Numbered from the stretch's first letter, positions 54,504-63,955 are shown. The stretch is 64,000 nt of DNA from Sulfurirhabdus sp043759595 (GCA_043759595.1 JAYVLG010000031.1:39969-103968), one strand, 5' to 3'. Notes: generated by a model not told the origin, from the sequence alone. Numbers and translations are program-made.

Positions 54504-54858
54504 AGTTAATCAACGGACCCACCGGTCAGTATTATTGTTAATAATAAAGTGTGCCATTTTTTTATAAGTCATTGATTTATTGAAACTCCATAAATTTTCC
54601 TGTCCGTATATGATGTAATAATACTGCAAATCAATAACCTCATTGCATAAAGCTTTAGATTGAGATGATTTTTTACCGACTAGATGGCCGCTATAGAATA
54701 CTTTACGGACTTTAGATGATGAGGCTGTGACAGTCGGCTCGGGGTCTTGAACCGCTGGTCGCCTTCTGAGAATTCCCTGATTTCCAACCAGGAATAACTA
54801 CACAAAACCATTACCCTCCATTGTTACCAAATAACCGAATCTTAAACATGGGAAAAAA
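54504..54858. other. Region between array and rsmI with an orphan open frame
   Basis: Contains a perfect palindrome TATTATT-GTT-AATAATA at 54530-54546. On the minus strand a frame is open from 54797 to a TGA at 54512-54510 (95 codons, no ATG near its start, ending RWVR). No integrase or attI is recognised. Confidence 0.5.
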
Positions 54859-55725
54859 CTAGTCTGCTTTCAACTCCAAAGCAAGGGTGTACAACTCATT
54901 TTTCTTTTCGTGGGTAATGTCAGCTGCCAATTTTACAGCCTGTTTCAAAGGCAACTCCGCGAGCAACATTTTCAGCACGCGTACAGCATCTTCGCCAATA
55001 CCGCCCGCCACAACGGATTGCGCTCCTGAAACAAGCAATACAAATTCACCGCGCTGCTGATTCGCATCTGCTTCAAGCCAGTTCAGCGCCTCGTCGAGTC
55101 GGCAGACGTGGATAGTTTCAAAAACCTTGGTCAATTCCCGCGCAAAAACAATATTTCGCTCACCACCCAACACCACCAGCAAATCACTAATAGATTCAAT
55201 AATACGATGGGGAGACTCATAAAAAACCAGCGTATAGGGTAATGACTTTAATGATTCCAGTTCACGCCGACGGCTGGCACTTTTATGTGGCAGAAATCCA
55301 AAGAAAAGAAAATGTGGATCATCAATACCAGCTGCCGAAATCGCACTGATAGCAGCGTTTGCACCGGGAACGGGAACAACTTTCAGCCCTGCCTGTCGTA
55401 CCATACGCACCAAAATCGCACCTGGATCAGATATGCCTGGTGTGCCAGCATCACTCACCAAGGCTACTGACTTACCAGACGCAAGCATCCCTATTATCTT
55501 TTCAGCTGCGCTCCGTTCATTGTGTTCGTGCAATGCCATTAACTGGGAAGATAGCGAAAAATGACGTAACAAATTAGACGTGTTTCTCGTATCTTCTGCA
55601 GCGACAACATCCACCTTTGCCAGAATATCAAGCGCCCGCAACGATATATCACGTAAATTGCCAATAGGCGTGGCAACCACATATAATGTTCCTATCTTGT
55701 CTAACTGAGATTCTTGATGCAACAT
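54859..55725 (-). CDS. rsmI: 16S rRNA (cytidine-1402-2'-O)-methyltransferase RsmI
   Basis: 288 residues. RsmI adds the 2'-O-methyl to C1402, completing m4Cm1402 with RsmH (also encoded here). LYVVATPIGNLRDISLRALDIL, AAEDTRNTSNLLRH, SDAGTPGISDPGA (SAM-binding), PVPGANAAISAISAAG and FFGFLPHKS are intact. It is head to head with lpoA; the two ATGs overlap by nine bases. Confidence 0.97.
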   Translation of the reverse strand: MLHQESQLDKIGTLYVVATPIGNLRDISLRALDILAKVDVVAAEDTRNTSNLLRHFSLSSQLMALHEHNERSAAEKIIGMLASGKSVALVSDAGTPGISDPGAILVRMVRQAGLKVVPVPGANAAISAISAAGIDDPHFLFFGFLPHKSASRRRELESLKSLPYTLVFYESPHRIIESISDLLVVLGGERNIVFARELTKVFETIHVCRLDEALNWLEADANQQRGEFVLLVSGAQSVVAGGIGEDAVRVLKMLLAELPLKQAVKLAADITHEKKNELYTLALELKAD

Positions 55726-56913
55726 TTCCTCTTCTTTCTGCTCATCACTTTTGCAGTAACACTAAATGGCTGTGCCAGCAGTTCCCCACAGCAACAACCC
55801 TTTAACAAGCCAATTCATGCCGCACAACCAGAAACGCCTGCCAGCCTTCCTGAAGCTCAGACATTACCTTATATTCCCTCACCATTTGACGCGCCAGATT
55901 CATCAGCTAATACTGCCACATTTGAAAGCCGAAGTGGTCACATTGGCTTGATTCTCCCTCTCAAATCAACCGCTTTCAGTCGCGCAGCAAATACGGTAAA
56001 AGAGGGCTTCATGGCTGCGCTAAGTCTACAAACAAAAGGCCAACACCCCGCCGTAAAAGTTTACGTAACTGACGACCTGCCCGGCAGCATTTTGGAAGCG
56101 TATCAGCTTGCCATTCAGGAAGGAAGCCAGATCATTGTCGGGCCATTAACCCGCAATGGAGTAGCAAGTATCGCTGAAAGCGGATTAGTATCTGTACCCA
56201 CGATAGCCCTGAATATACCGGACAACGACACGTCAGCACCACCGAATCTTTACTTTTTTGGCATTTCAGTTGAAGGCGAAGCCCGCCAGGTAGCGCGCAT
56301 GGCCTTCAATGAAGGCAAAATGAATGCAGTCACTCTTACTGCAAACTCCCCCCTTTCAAAACGGTCACAACAAGCTTTTTCAGAAGAATGGCAACATCTG
56401 GGTGGGAAAATTGTTGCGCAGTATGGTTTTACCGACAATGTTAGCAGTTATTACACCTTGCGATCTGCTGTAGCCAAAAGTGAGTCTGACATGATTTTCC
56501 TGGCTGCGGATTACACAAGAGCACGCATGGTCCGTCCTTATCTTGGCGTACCTATCCCGACCTATGCCACCTCCCAGATTTACGGTGGAAAAAATGAAAC
56601 TTCTCGTGATATTGATCTGGAAAATATTCGCTTCGTTGAAATGCCGTGGTTGTTACAACCGGATCACCCGGCCGTGATGATCTACCCGCGTCAGGAAAAA
56701 TTTATCGGACCTGACTATGAACGCTTATATGCTTTAGGTATCGATGCTTTCCGCATAGCTGAAATTTTCCTTTCCTCATCAAACAATAATTTTGTTCTGG
56801 ATGGTGTTACAGGGAAAATCACGCTCGACCATGGCAACCAGTTTACTCGCGAACTGACCCCTGCCGTTTTTCATCAGGGGATCGCGGTCAGTCTTGAAGC
56901 AACCATGCCTTGA
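55717..56913 (+). CDS. lpoA: Penicillin-binding protein activator LpoA
   Basis: 398 residues. A lipoprotein signal (FLLITFAVTLNGC with Cys near residue 19) anchors it in the outer membrane. Residues 80-398 show a periplasmic-binding-like fold: RSGHIGLILPLKSTAFSRAANTVKEGFMAAL and QIIVGPLTRNGVASIAE, the type of LpoA. It activates PBP1A in E. coli; the match is by layout and synteny with rsmI and yraN. The ATG at 55717 follows an in-frame TTG at 55714. Confidence 0.88.
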   Translation: MQHFLFFLLITFAVTLNGCASSSPQQQPFNKPIHAAQPETPASLPEAQTLPYIPSPFDAPDSSANTATFESRSGHIGLILPLKSTAFSRAANTVKEGFMAALSLQTKGQHPAVKVYVTDDLPGSILEAYQLAIQEGSQIIVGPLTRNGVASIAESGLVSVPTIALNIPDNDTSAPPNLYFFGISVEGEARQVARMAFNEGKMNAVTLTANSPLSKRSQQAFSEEWQHLGGKIVAQYGFTDNVSSYYTLRSAVAKSESDMIFLAADYTRARMVRPYLGVPIPTYATSQIYGGKNETSRDIDLENIRFVEMPWLLQPDHPAVMIYPRQEKFIGPDYERLYALGIDAFRIAEIFLSSSNNNFVLDGVTGKITLDHGNQFTRELTPAVFHQGIAVSLEATMP

Positions 56914-57254
56914 AAGCGACTGGGGACCAAGCCGAATTATTAGCCGCAACCTATTTGCAGAAGCAGGGACTGAATCTGCTTGAAAAAAACTACCGTTGCC
57001 GTTATGGAGAAATTGATCTGATTTTGCGAGACCAGAAAACACTGGTTTTTGCAGAAGTTCGCTTACGCAGCAATCTGAATTTCGGAGGCGCAGCTTCCAG
57101 CATTACCCCACAAAAGCAAAATCGGTTGATTCTTACAGCGCAACATTTCCTGGGCACTCAACATAATCCTCCGCCTTGTCGCTTTGATGTAGTACTATTA
57201 AAAGATCTTTCTCTCACCAATATTGAATGGATCAAAAACGCATTTGGTCAGTGA
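56910..57254 (+). CDS. yraN: YraN-family endonuclease-like protein
   Basis: 114 residues, UPF0102/YraN, a restriction-endonuclease-like fold. GDQAELLAATYLQKQGLNLLEKNYRCRYGEIDLIL and FAEVRLRSN (E-x-R/K motif) match the catalytic core pattern D-x-E-x-K in part (GEIDLI, VFAEVRLR). Cellular role unknown. It starts at TTG 56910, overlapping the lpoA stop (TTGA). Confidence 0.9.
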   Translation: MKATGDQAELLAATYLQKQGLNLLEKNYRCRYGEIDLILRDQKTLVFAEVRLRSNLNFGGAASSITPQKQNRLILTAQHFLGTQHNPPPCRFDVVLLKDLSLTNIEWIKNAFGQ

Positions 57255-57328
57255 TTTTTCTACACTTGAATTAATATTTCCTTTTAAACCGTATACAATT
57301 TATATATATCAATACAACTGTTGAACAA

Positions 57329-57919
57329 ATGGACTTAATTTCCCGCATCAACCATCACTTTACTGAAAGTGCCAACCTGAAACTTCAGGCTGTAGACGTC
57401 CTATCAACACCCATTTCAGCTGCTGCCGAACGCATGGTGCAATGCCTCATGGCGGATGGAAAAGTCCTGAGTTGCGGTAATGGCGGTTCAGCTGCAGATT
57501 CCCAGCACTTTTCTTCAGAAATGCTGAATCGCTTTGAAATGGAGCGTCCAGGGCTTGCGGCCATCGCCTTAACCACAGACACATCCACCATTACCTCCAT
57601 AGCAAATGACTACAATTACGAACAAATTTTTTCCAAGCAGGTTCGCGCGCTAGGTCATACCAATGATGTGTTGCTTGCCATCAGCACCAGCGGCGGTTCA
57701 CGCAACGTCATTGCCGCTATCCACGCCGCTCATGAACGAGAAATGACTGTCATTGCTCTGACAGGTAAAACTGGAGGGGAAATAGGCGGTATTTTAGGTC
57801 CCAATGATGTACACATCTGCGTACCACACGAAAGCACTGCCCGCATACAGGAAGTGCATTTACTTATCATTCATTGCCTCTGCGATGCAATAGATTGCAT
57901 GCTATTAGGAGTAGAATAA
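57329..57919 (+). CDS. SIS-domain protein, GmhA/DiaA type
   Basis: 196 residues, one SIS domain. The substrate loop SCGNGGSAADSQHFSSEMLNRFEMERPGL and LAISTSGGSRNVI fit phosphoheptose isomerase (GmhA) as well as DiaA, which promotes DnaA assembly at oriC. The genomic context (rsmI-lpoA-yraN-this-BON) is that of E. coli diaA, but the GNGGSAADSQHF active site and a nearby rfaE2 suggest sedoheptulose-7-phosphate isomerase. Both functions remain open. It ends at the first base of the next gene. Confidence 0.87.
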   Translation: MDLISRINHHFTESANLKLQAVDVLSTPISAAAERMVQCLMADGKVLSCGNGGSAADSQHFSSEMLNRFEMERPGLAAIALTTDTSTITSIANDYNYEQIFSKQVRALGHTNDVLLAISTSGGSRNVIAAIHAAHEREMTVIALTGKTGGEIGGILGPNDVHICVPHESTARIQEVHLLIIHCLCDAIDCMLLGVE

Positions 57920-58489
57920 ATGCGTCACTTAAAGCTTGCCATATTATTTGCCATACTTGTCCCTAACCTTCAGGGATGCTTCCCCCTTGTTGCGGCTGGC
58001 GCAGGGGCCGGCGTTCTCATGGCGGAAGACCGTCGAACCAGCGGCATTTACCTCGAAGATGAAAATATCGAACTGAAAGCCAACAGCCGCATTGGCGAAC
58101 ATGTTAAAGAGACCTCACATATAGAAGTCACCAGTTATAATCGCAACGTTCTGCTAACCGGTGAAACCCCTACCGAAACGCTTAAAAAAGAAATAGAAAC
58201 AATTGCGCGAGGTGTTCCCAGTGTCCAAAATGTCACAAACGAGATCGCCATAGCCAGACCAAGTGCGCTATCCTCCCGCAGCAACGATGCCTACATTACA
58301 TCAAAAGTAAAAGCCCGCTTTGTTGATGCCAGCAGATTTCGCGCGAATTATGTAAAAGTTGTCACTGAAAATGGCACAGTCTTTCTGCTCGGTCTTGTCA
58401 AACATCAGGAAGCTGATGACGCGACAGAAATCGCGCGCAGCACAAGTGGCGTTCTGAAAGTAGTCAAAGTATTCGAATACATTGATTAA
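57920..58489 (+). CDS. BON-domain lipoprotein (DolP/YraP-like)
   Basis: 189 residues. Signal and lipobox LVPNLQGC (Cys at about residue 20) mark an outer membrane lipoprotein. Two BON domains: about 50-115 (EVTSYNRNVLLTGETPTETLKKEIE) and 125-189 (VTENGTVFLLGLVKHQEADDATEIA). DolP localises to sites of cell division and supports outer membrane integrity. It follows directly the SIS gene, as in E. coli. Confidence 0.92.
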   Translation: MRHLKLAILFAILVPNLQGCFPLVAAGAGAGVLMAEDRRTSGIYLEDENIELKANSRIGEHVKETSHIEVTSYNRNVLLTGETPTETLKKEIETIARGVPSVQNVTNEIAIARPSALSSRSNDAYITSKVKARFVDASRFRANYVKVVTENGTVFLLGLVKHQEADDATEIARSTSGVLKVVKVFEYID

Positions 58490-58563
58490 ACTTGCTGGTT
58501 GTCCACCTGGTAATAAGGTGGATATGGTCAATTGCTATTGCCGTTCTGTGTATGGGTGAAAAC

Positions 58564-59394
58564 ATGCTCTATCCTGAACTATTCAAATCCCTGGAAAAAG
58601 CCCGCTGGAACATGGCGGAAGATATCGCATGGGATCAATTCGATCCGGATCTGCTATCTGATGAGCAAGCGCAAACAATCAAGATGAACGCAATCACAGA
58701 GTGGTCTGCCTTGCCTGCAACAGAAATGTTTTTACGAGACAACCTGCACGACAGCGATTTTTCTGCATTTATGTCTGTCTGGTTTTATGAAGAACAAAAA
58801 CATTCTCTGGTCTTGATAGAGTACCTGCAACGCTTTCGACCCGATCTCGCACCTACAGAAGAAGAGCTCCACGCAGTACGTTTCCATTTCGACCCGGCAC
58901 CCTCACTGGAAACCCTTATGCTGCATTTTTGTGGAGAACTCCGTCTCACGCAATGGTACCGGCGCGCATCAGAATGGCACACTGAACCAGTAATCAAGCA
59001 AATTTACCAACATATCTCACATGACGAAGCTCGCCACGGCGGTGCTTATTTAAAGTACATGAAACGCGCAATCAAACAATCAGGCCTTGTCGCTAAGCAA
59101 TCATTTGCCAAAATTGGCGTGCTGATGACCAGCAGCAAAACAGCAAAAGCCATGCACCCGACCAACCTTCACGTTAACAAAAGCCTGTTTCCACAGGATA
59201 CCGTGCAAAGCAAGCTGCCTGACCCCGATTGGCTAGACCATTGGCTGGACAACCAGATCAACTTCAACAAAGAATGGGAAGAGCGTGTAGTAGGGAGCAT
59301 ATTGCGCAATTTATCCAACCTGTTTGGTGTGAAAATAGAAACCAGCCAGCAACTTAATCGCTTACGAAAAGAGTTTCAACAGACTATCGCCTGA
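58564..59394 (+). CDS. Di-iron ferritin-like protein
   Basis: 276 residues from the ATG at 58564, which has GGGTGA just upstream (an ATG at 58552 is also possible). Four-helix core with carboxylate ligands: WSALPATEMFLRD, the YEEQKH pair (E-x-x-H) and HDEARHG (D-E-x-x-H), the pattern of acyl-ACP desaturase/ferritin-like di-iron enzymes. It may be an oxygenase or desaturase; substrate unknown. It sits between the BON lipoprotein and rfaE2. Confidence 0.75.
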   Translation: MLYPELFKSLEKARWNMAEDIAWDQFDPDLLSDEQAQTIKMNAITEWSALPATEMFLRDNLHDSDFSAFMSVWFYEEQKHSLVLIEYLQRFRPDLAPTEEELHAVRFHFDPAPSLETLMLHFCGELRLTQWYRRASEWHTEPVIKQIYQHISHDEARHGGAYLKYMKRAIKQSGLVAKQSFAKIGVLMTSSKTAKAMHPTNLHVNKSLFPQDTVQSKLPDPDWLDHWLDNQINFNKEWEERVVGSILRNLSNLFGVKIETSQQLNRLRKEFQQTIA

Positions 59395-59399
59395 CCGCT

Positions 59400-59888
59400 A
59401 TGAACTATCCATCCCCAGAATTCGAAAATAAAGTATGTGCACCTTCAGAGCTTGCCGCACGAATTGAACACCTGACCCGGCCTCTGGTTTTTACCAATGG
59501 CTGCTTCGATATACTGCACCGTGGACACGTCACCTACTTGGCACAGGCGCGTGCACTAGGAAAAAAACTGATTGTTGCCGTCAATACAGATGCCTCTGTC
59601 AAACGCCTTGGAAAAGGTGATGAACGACCCATCAACAATCAAAATGACCGTATGGCTGTCCTTGCTGCTTTGGAATGTGTCGATATCGTCACCTGGTTTG
59701 ACGAAGACACCCCACTCAACACAATATTAATGTGTAAACCAGACATCCTTGTTAAAGGTGGTGACTGGAAGATCAATGAAATAGTCGGCGCAAAAGAAGT
59801 AGCAAGCTGGGGAGGAAAAGTGCATACCATTCCGTTTCTTCATGAACGTTCTACTACCTCAACCATCAGCAAAATCCGCAATTCTTAA
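59400..59888 (+). CDS. rfaE2: D-glycero-beta-D-manno-heptose 1-phosphate adenylyltransferase
   Basis: 162 residues, the nucleotidyltransferase part of HldE alone. Motifs: FTNGCFDILHRGHVTYLAQARALG (the HxGH-type adenylyl site), VNTDASVKRLGKG and the ERSTTSTISKIR end. It makes ADP-heptose for the LPS inner core. The kinase half (RfaE1/HldE N-terminal) is not here, so it is elsewhere as a separate gene. Confidence 0.96.
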   Translation: MNYPSPEFENKVCAPSELAARIEHLTRPLVFTNGCFDILHRGHVTYLAQARALGKKLIVAVNTDASVKRLGKGDERPINNQNDRMAVLAALECVDIVTWFDEDTPLNTILMCKPDILVKGGDWKINEIVGAKEVASWGGKVHTIPFLHERSTTSTISKIRNS

Positions 59889-59951
59889 TATCTTAATCTG
59901 AAGTTACCTCAAAAGCGCCTGGACTATGCTGCCTGAAAAAATGACTCGACC

Positions 59952-61325
59952 ATGCTACCACCGGAATTCCTTGCAAAACTAACCGCTATTATTGGAGAAA
60001 CGAATCTCCTCACAGATCCGGTGGACTGCTATGCCTATGCATATGACAACAGCCGTAAAATATTTCCTCCCCTGGCGGTTGCCTTCGCAGTTAATCAGGA
60101 ACAAATTCAGGCCATTCTCATGTGCTGCAACGAATATCGTATTCCCATCACGCCACGGGGACGCGGCACAGGCACTGCGGGTGGCAGCCTCCCTGAGCAA
60201 GGCGGGTTAGCATTATCGCTGGAACGCATGAACCGCATAATCTCTATTGATCCGGCCAATCGCGTCATCATTGCCGAACCCGGAGTTTTGAATCAGGAAA
60301 TTCAGGATGCCGCCAAACCCCATGGATTTTTCTGGCCCCCCGACCCAAGTAGCGCACCCTATTGCACCATTGGAGGTAACCTCGCCACCAGTGCAGGCGG
60401 ACCACACGCTGTTAAATATGGCACAACCCGAGACCACGTTCTGGGACTAAAAGCTATAACAGGCAAGGGTGAATTAATTAAAACCGGATGCAACACGACG
60501 AAAGGCGTAGTTGGTTATGATCTGACACGATTGATAATAGGCTCAGAAGGCACCCTCGCAATCATCACAGAAGCCACTTTAAAACTTACTCCCCTGCCCC
60601 AGTCAACTGGAGGGATAACAGCGCACTATAAAAATATTCAGAGTTGTGCAAACGCCATAGCTGCTATCATGGCGCAACCCAAAATACCAAGTGCCCTGGA
60701 ATTTCTGGACAAAGCCTCGCTCGACTTGATTCGTTCTCGCAATACAGGCCTGCTACCAAACGATACGAATGCAATGCTTATGATTGAAGTGGATGGCTCA
60801 GAGTCCGAAATTAACGAAACCGGTCAAGCAATTCTGAATGCCTGTCAAAATGAAGGCTTAATCAAATCAGAGCGTGTCATTGACAGCAAAGCATTATGGA
60901 TAGCCCGCAAAGCTTTATCCCCATTACTGCGTGACATCGCACCAAAAAAAATTAACGAAGATGTCGTAGTTCCCGTTTCAAGATTACCTGAACTTTTACA
61001 GGGGTTGACAGAACTGAGTCAGAAATACCGTATTGCCAACGCAAATTTTGGGCATGCCGGAAACGGGAATATTCACGTTAATTTATTGGTCAATCCAGAT
61101 AGCCCGGACGAAATGAAACGCGCAGAAGCGTGTTTGAGTGAAGTATTCAATCTGGTATTAGCACTCAATGGAACATTGTCCGGTGAACACGGGATAGGCA
61201 GCGAAAAACGCGCTTATGTTGGACTGGAAATCGACAGCGTTACAATGAATCTCATGAAAGAAATCAAACATGTTTTTGATCCCAACAACATCCTTAACCC
61301 AGGCAAGTTATTTCCAAAACATTAA
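59952..61325 (+). CDS. FAD-linked oxidase, GlcD/D-lactate dehydrogenase type
   Basis: 457 residues. FAD-binding PCMH domain (about 40-215): TPRGRGTGTAGGSLPEQGGLALSLERM and GGNLATSAGGPHAVKYGTTRDHVLG, then the C-terminal FAD-oxidase domain with NFGHAGNGNIHVNLL and SGEHGIGSEKRAYV. It matches glycolate oxidase subunit GlcD and related D-2-hydroxyacid dehydrogenases. No glcE or glcF follows, so substrate cannot be fixed. The start follows 63 bases after rfaE2. Confidence 0.9.
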   Translation: MLPPEFLAKLTAIIGETNLLTDPVDCYAYAYDNSRKIFPPLAVAFAVNQEQIQAILMCCNEYRIPITPRGRGTGTAGGSLPEQGGLALSLERMNRIISIDPANRVIIAEPGVLNQEIQDAAKPHGFFWPPDPSSAPYCTIGGNLATSAGGPHAVKYGTTRDHVLGLKAITGKGELIKTGCNTTKGVVGYDLTRLIIGSEGTLAIITEATLKLTPLPQSTGGITAHYKNIQSCANAIAAIMAQPKIPSALEFLDKASLDLIRSRNTGLLPNDTNAMLMIEVDGSESEINETGQAILNACQNEGLIKSERVIDSKALWIARKALSPLLRDIAPKKINEDVVVPVSRLPELLQGLTELSQKYRIANANFGHAGNGNIHVNLLVNPDSPDEMKRAEACLSEVFNLVLALNGTLSGEHGIGSEKRAYVGLEIDSVTMNLMKEIKHVFDPNNILNPGKLFPKH

Positions 61326-61454
61326 CGCTTAAAGAAACGTTGAAAAATATAGCGTCTTGTTTTTGAAAACAATCGACGACCAACCAGCACTGCCACAGCA
61401 ATAATTACCTTCTTAAACACCGCTGCCCCCCCACGCATGCCCACTTGAATATCA

Positions 61455-62114
61455 TCATTTACAAGCAATTGCTTTCAATTCACTCCCCTGAAACACCTGC
61501 TTCAGCGCTACAAGTTTAGCTGCCAACTCATCAGTCACATCTTTGACAATGATTTTTGTCTCTCCAGTACTGTGCATCCGCGGGCCTGCCTTGGCTGTCT
61601 TAACACCTTTCTGCTTCAATTGTGCCAATAATTTGTCAGCGGCCTCTTCTGTAGAAAAAACACCAAGGGATATAGCATAACGCCACTTACCCTCATCCTG
61701 GATCAACAAATAATCCACAATGCCGCTCCCCTTTAATTCGGCAATTTTCTTATCAGCCTCCACCTTGGATTTCTGAGGGGGAATATACACCCAGTAGCGA
61801 TTTATTTCTTCCAGATTTATCAGCTTAACCCTATCCCCCAGCTGCAATTTATGCAATTCTGTTTGAACTTCCTCAAGCACTTTGCCAGAAAATACCCCCC
61901 ACTCCAAACACACACTGGCAGCTACCTGAGCCTTCGGAGGAGTGTCATTTGCTTTAGCAACCACTGCCGGAGTGGGTGGGTCAACCAGAATTACTTTACC
62001 CTCACTCAATGGCTTGTGTTCTGCCGTTGGTTCCCCACCTTGCCCCGTCGATAATTGTACCAGCCCAAAAAAAGCAATATTAGCCAATAATAGAATGACA
62101 AATAGCCCCTTCAT
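61455..62114 (-). CDS. SPOR-domain protein
   Basis: 219 residues. An N-terminal membrane segment (about 3-22), a proline-rich linker, then SPOR-type repeats (VCLEWGVFSGKVLEEVQTELHKL and YAISLGVFSTEEAADKLLAQLKQKG). SPOR domains bind denuded septal glycan. It overlaps coaX by four bases, so the birA-coaX-SPOR unit is co-transcribed; this triplet is common in betaproteobacteria. Confidence 0.87.
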   Translation of the reverse strand: MKGLFVILLLANIAFFGLVQLSTGQGGEPTAEHKPLSEGKVILVDPPTPAVVAKANDTPPKAQVAASVCLEWGVFSGKVLEEVQTELHKLQLGDRVKLINLEEINRYWVYIPPQKSKVEADKKIAELKGSGIVDYLLIQDEGKWRYAISLGVFSTEEAADKLLAQLKQKGVKTAKAGPRMHSTGETKIIVKDVTDELAAKLVALKQVFQGSELKAIACK

Positions 62115-62839
62115 TTCTGTGCAATCCTTATCAATCCTTCCAGAACAAGATTATCTATAATCTGAGTTGGCACCCAATCCAGTAACGACTTCATCACTGC
62201 TGAGTTTCCCCCGCTAAGCACACACAATGGCTCGGTTTTTTGTGAAATGACAACTTGCCTGTGCATCATCATAATTGCACCAGCAAGGGCTTGCATTGTT
62301 CCGCTGAAAACTGCATCTGTTGTATTATTTGCATAGGGAGTAAATTTACCCTTTGGCAATGGTCTCACACCCGCCGTTTTACTTGATAAAGCATCCATCA
62401 TTAATTGTTGCCCAGGCACGATAATGCCACCAAGAAACTCCCCAGAGTCCAATAATACATCCACCGTCATTGCAGTGCCCGAGCTTACAACCAGGCAACA
62501 TCCCAGCTGCAATGCATGCGAAGCAATCAAGGAAGCCCATCGATCACTACCTAAACGCTCAGGCTCACTATAGCAGTTTGTTACACCACACTCTTCACTT
62601 CTGGAAACAATCCAGATCGGATCCCGGTGCCAATGTCCCAGCAATACAACAAGCTCGGAACGTATTTTTTCTCCCGCTACATTAGATATAACAATCCGAT
62701 CAGGCGTTGCCAGAGCGCGCCAACTTTTAGCTACACTCACCATATCAAGATAGGTTGCATTCCCTGTAGAAACCCAACCACTTCCATCATGCATACCCCA
62801 TTTAATGCGAGTATTACCAGCATCAATAGCTAAAATCAT
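62111..62839 (-). CDS. coaX: Type III pantothenate kinase CoaX
   Basis: 242 residues. CoaX phosphorylates pantothenate, the first step of CoA synthesis; coaE for the last step is also in the window. ASKHA signatures: MILAIDAGNTRIKWGMHD, the RLGSDRWASLIASHALQLG segment and VVSSGTAMTVDVL. It overlaps birA by four bases. Confidence 0.97.
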   Translation of the reverse strand: MILAIDAGNTRIKWGMHDGSGWVSTGNATYLDMVSVAKSWRALATPDRIVISNVAGEKIRSELVVLLGHWHRDPIWIVSRSEECGVTNCYSEPERLGSDRWASLIASHALQLGCCLVVSSGTAMTVDVLLDSGEFLGGIIVPGQQLMMDALSSKTAGVRPLPKGKFTPYANNTTDAVFSGTMQALAGAIMMMHRQVVISQKTEPLCVLSGGNSAVMKSLLDWVPTQIIDNLVLEGLIRIAQK

Positions 62840-63813
62840 AAACTGCCACGCAAACTGATTTCACCACTGCAAAAGCGCTCCTCACCATTACTCGTTTTAA
62901 CCACAAGAGCACCATCAACAGCCACATCTAAAACCTCCCCTTCTCTAACATCACCGTCGGGCATAATGATACGAACTGGCTTATTATGATATATATGATA
63001 TGAAAGCCATTCATCCCGTAGCGCAGAAAAATCGTTATTCTCAAATACACTCAATACATCATTTAAATTGATTAACAAAGAAGCTAAAACTACATTTCTG
63101 TCTGGCATTTCGCCAGTGATAGTAGAAAAATCAGTTACAGCCTGATCAATTTCACTCTTGACCGAAGGAGATAAGCGAAGATTCAATCCGATCCCAATGA
63201 CCGCTGCGCTAGGGCCAAGTACATCCCCCTGAAGCTCAATAAGAATACCAGCCATCTTCTGATACTGATATATCACATCGTTTGGCCACTTTAAAGCTAT
63301 ACCAACTAACCCCAAATCTCTCAAAGAACGGACCAGAGCAACCCCAACCGCAAGGCTTAAACCAGATAGAAAACCAGCGCCTTGATTGAATCGCCAAAGC
63401 AGAGAAAATGTTAACGCCCCACCCAAATTCATATACCAGGTACGCCCTCTTCGGCCACGACCTTGAAGTTGGAGTTCAGTTACATAACAACTGCGATGCG
63501 CGAGACCTTTACTGGCATCTTGCAGCAATAAGCTATTAGAAGAATCCATGACATCATGCATTTCAAGGTTAAAATCATTTGCGTGATCACCCAAAAAGCT
63601 CATAATCTTTTGCTTGTCCAACCACTGCAAGGGATCTTGCAAACAATAACCGCGCCCTCGCACTTTGTATATATTGATTCCCAACTCACCCAGAGTCTTT
63701 AATCCATTAGAAATACTGGCACGTGAAACACCCAGATATCGAGCCAGCGCTTCACCAGAATGAAAATTACCATCTGAAAGCAAGCGAAGTATTGAGAATG
63801 TTAGAGGTTTCAA
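62836..63813 (-). CDS. birA: Biotin operon repressor/biotin-[acetyl-CoA-carboxylase] ligase BirA
   Basis: 325 residues. An N-terminal winged helix (about 1-60: HSGEALARYLGVSRASISNGLKTL) is followed by the ligase domain with GRGRRGRTW (biotin-binding), LKWPNDVIY and a C-terminal SH3-like domain. So it may act both as ligase and as repressor of biotin genes. Confidence 0.96.
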   Translation of the reverse strand: MKPLTFSILRLLSDGNFHSGEALARYLGVSRASISNGLKTLGELGINIYKVRGRGYCLQDPLQWLDKQKIMSFLGDHANDFNLEMHDVMDSSNSLLLQDASKGLAHRSCYVTELQLQGRGRRGRTWYMNLGGALTFSLLWRFNQGAGFLSGLSLAVGVALVRSLRDLGLVGIALKWPNDVIYQYQKMAGILIELQGDVLGPSAAVIGIGLNLRLSPSVKSEIDQAVTDFSTITGEMPDRNVVLASLLINLNDVLSVFENNDFSALRDEWLSYHIYHNKPVRIIMPDGDVREGEVLDVAVDGALVVKTSNGEERFCSGEISLRGSL

Positions 63814-63910
63814 CAGGTAGTAGAATCAAAAAGAAGGTAGAAAGATGTTACCACAAAGGGGCTATAGCCTAAAATCTGACAATTTTTAATTACAGCATTT
63901 CCGGGCAATA

Positions 63911-63946
63911 AAAAACCCCTCGAAGCGTAAGCTAGGAGGGGTTTTT
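63911..63946 (-). terminator. Terminator after the rRNA operon
   Basis: AAAAACCCCTC (63911-63921) pairs with GAGGGGTTTTT (63936-63946) around a 14-base loop. On the minus strand, reading out of the 5S gene, the hairpin is followed by TTTTTATT. Confidence 0.9.
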
Positions 63947-63955
63947 CGAATAGAA

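Noticed and set aside
54700..54780. tRNA-like sequence upstream of the array
   Set aside because: No cloverleaf arms or TTCRANY loop could be fitted.
61322..61439. Possible small basic protein on the minus strand after the GlcD-type gene
   Set aside because: Careful reading shows a frame shift between the ATG and the stop; no continuous frame exists.
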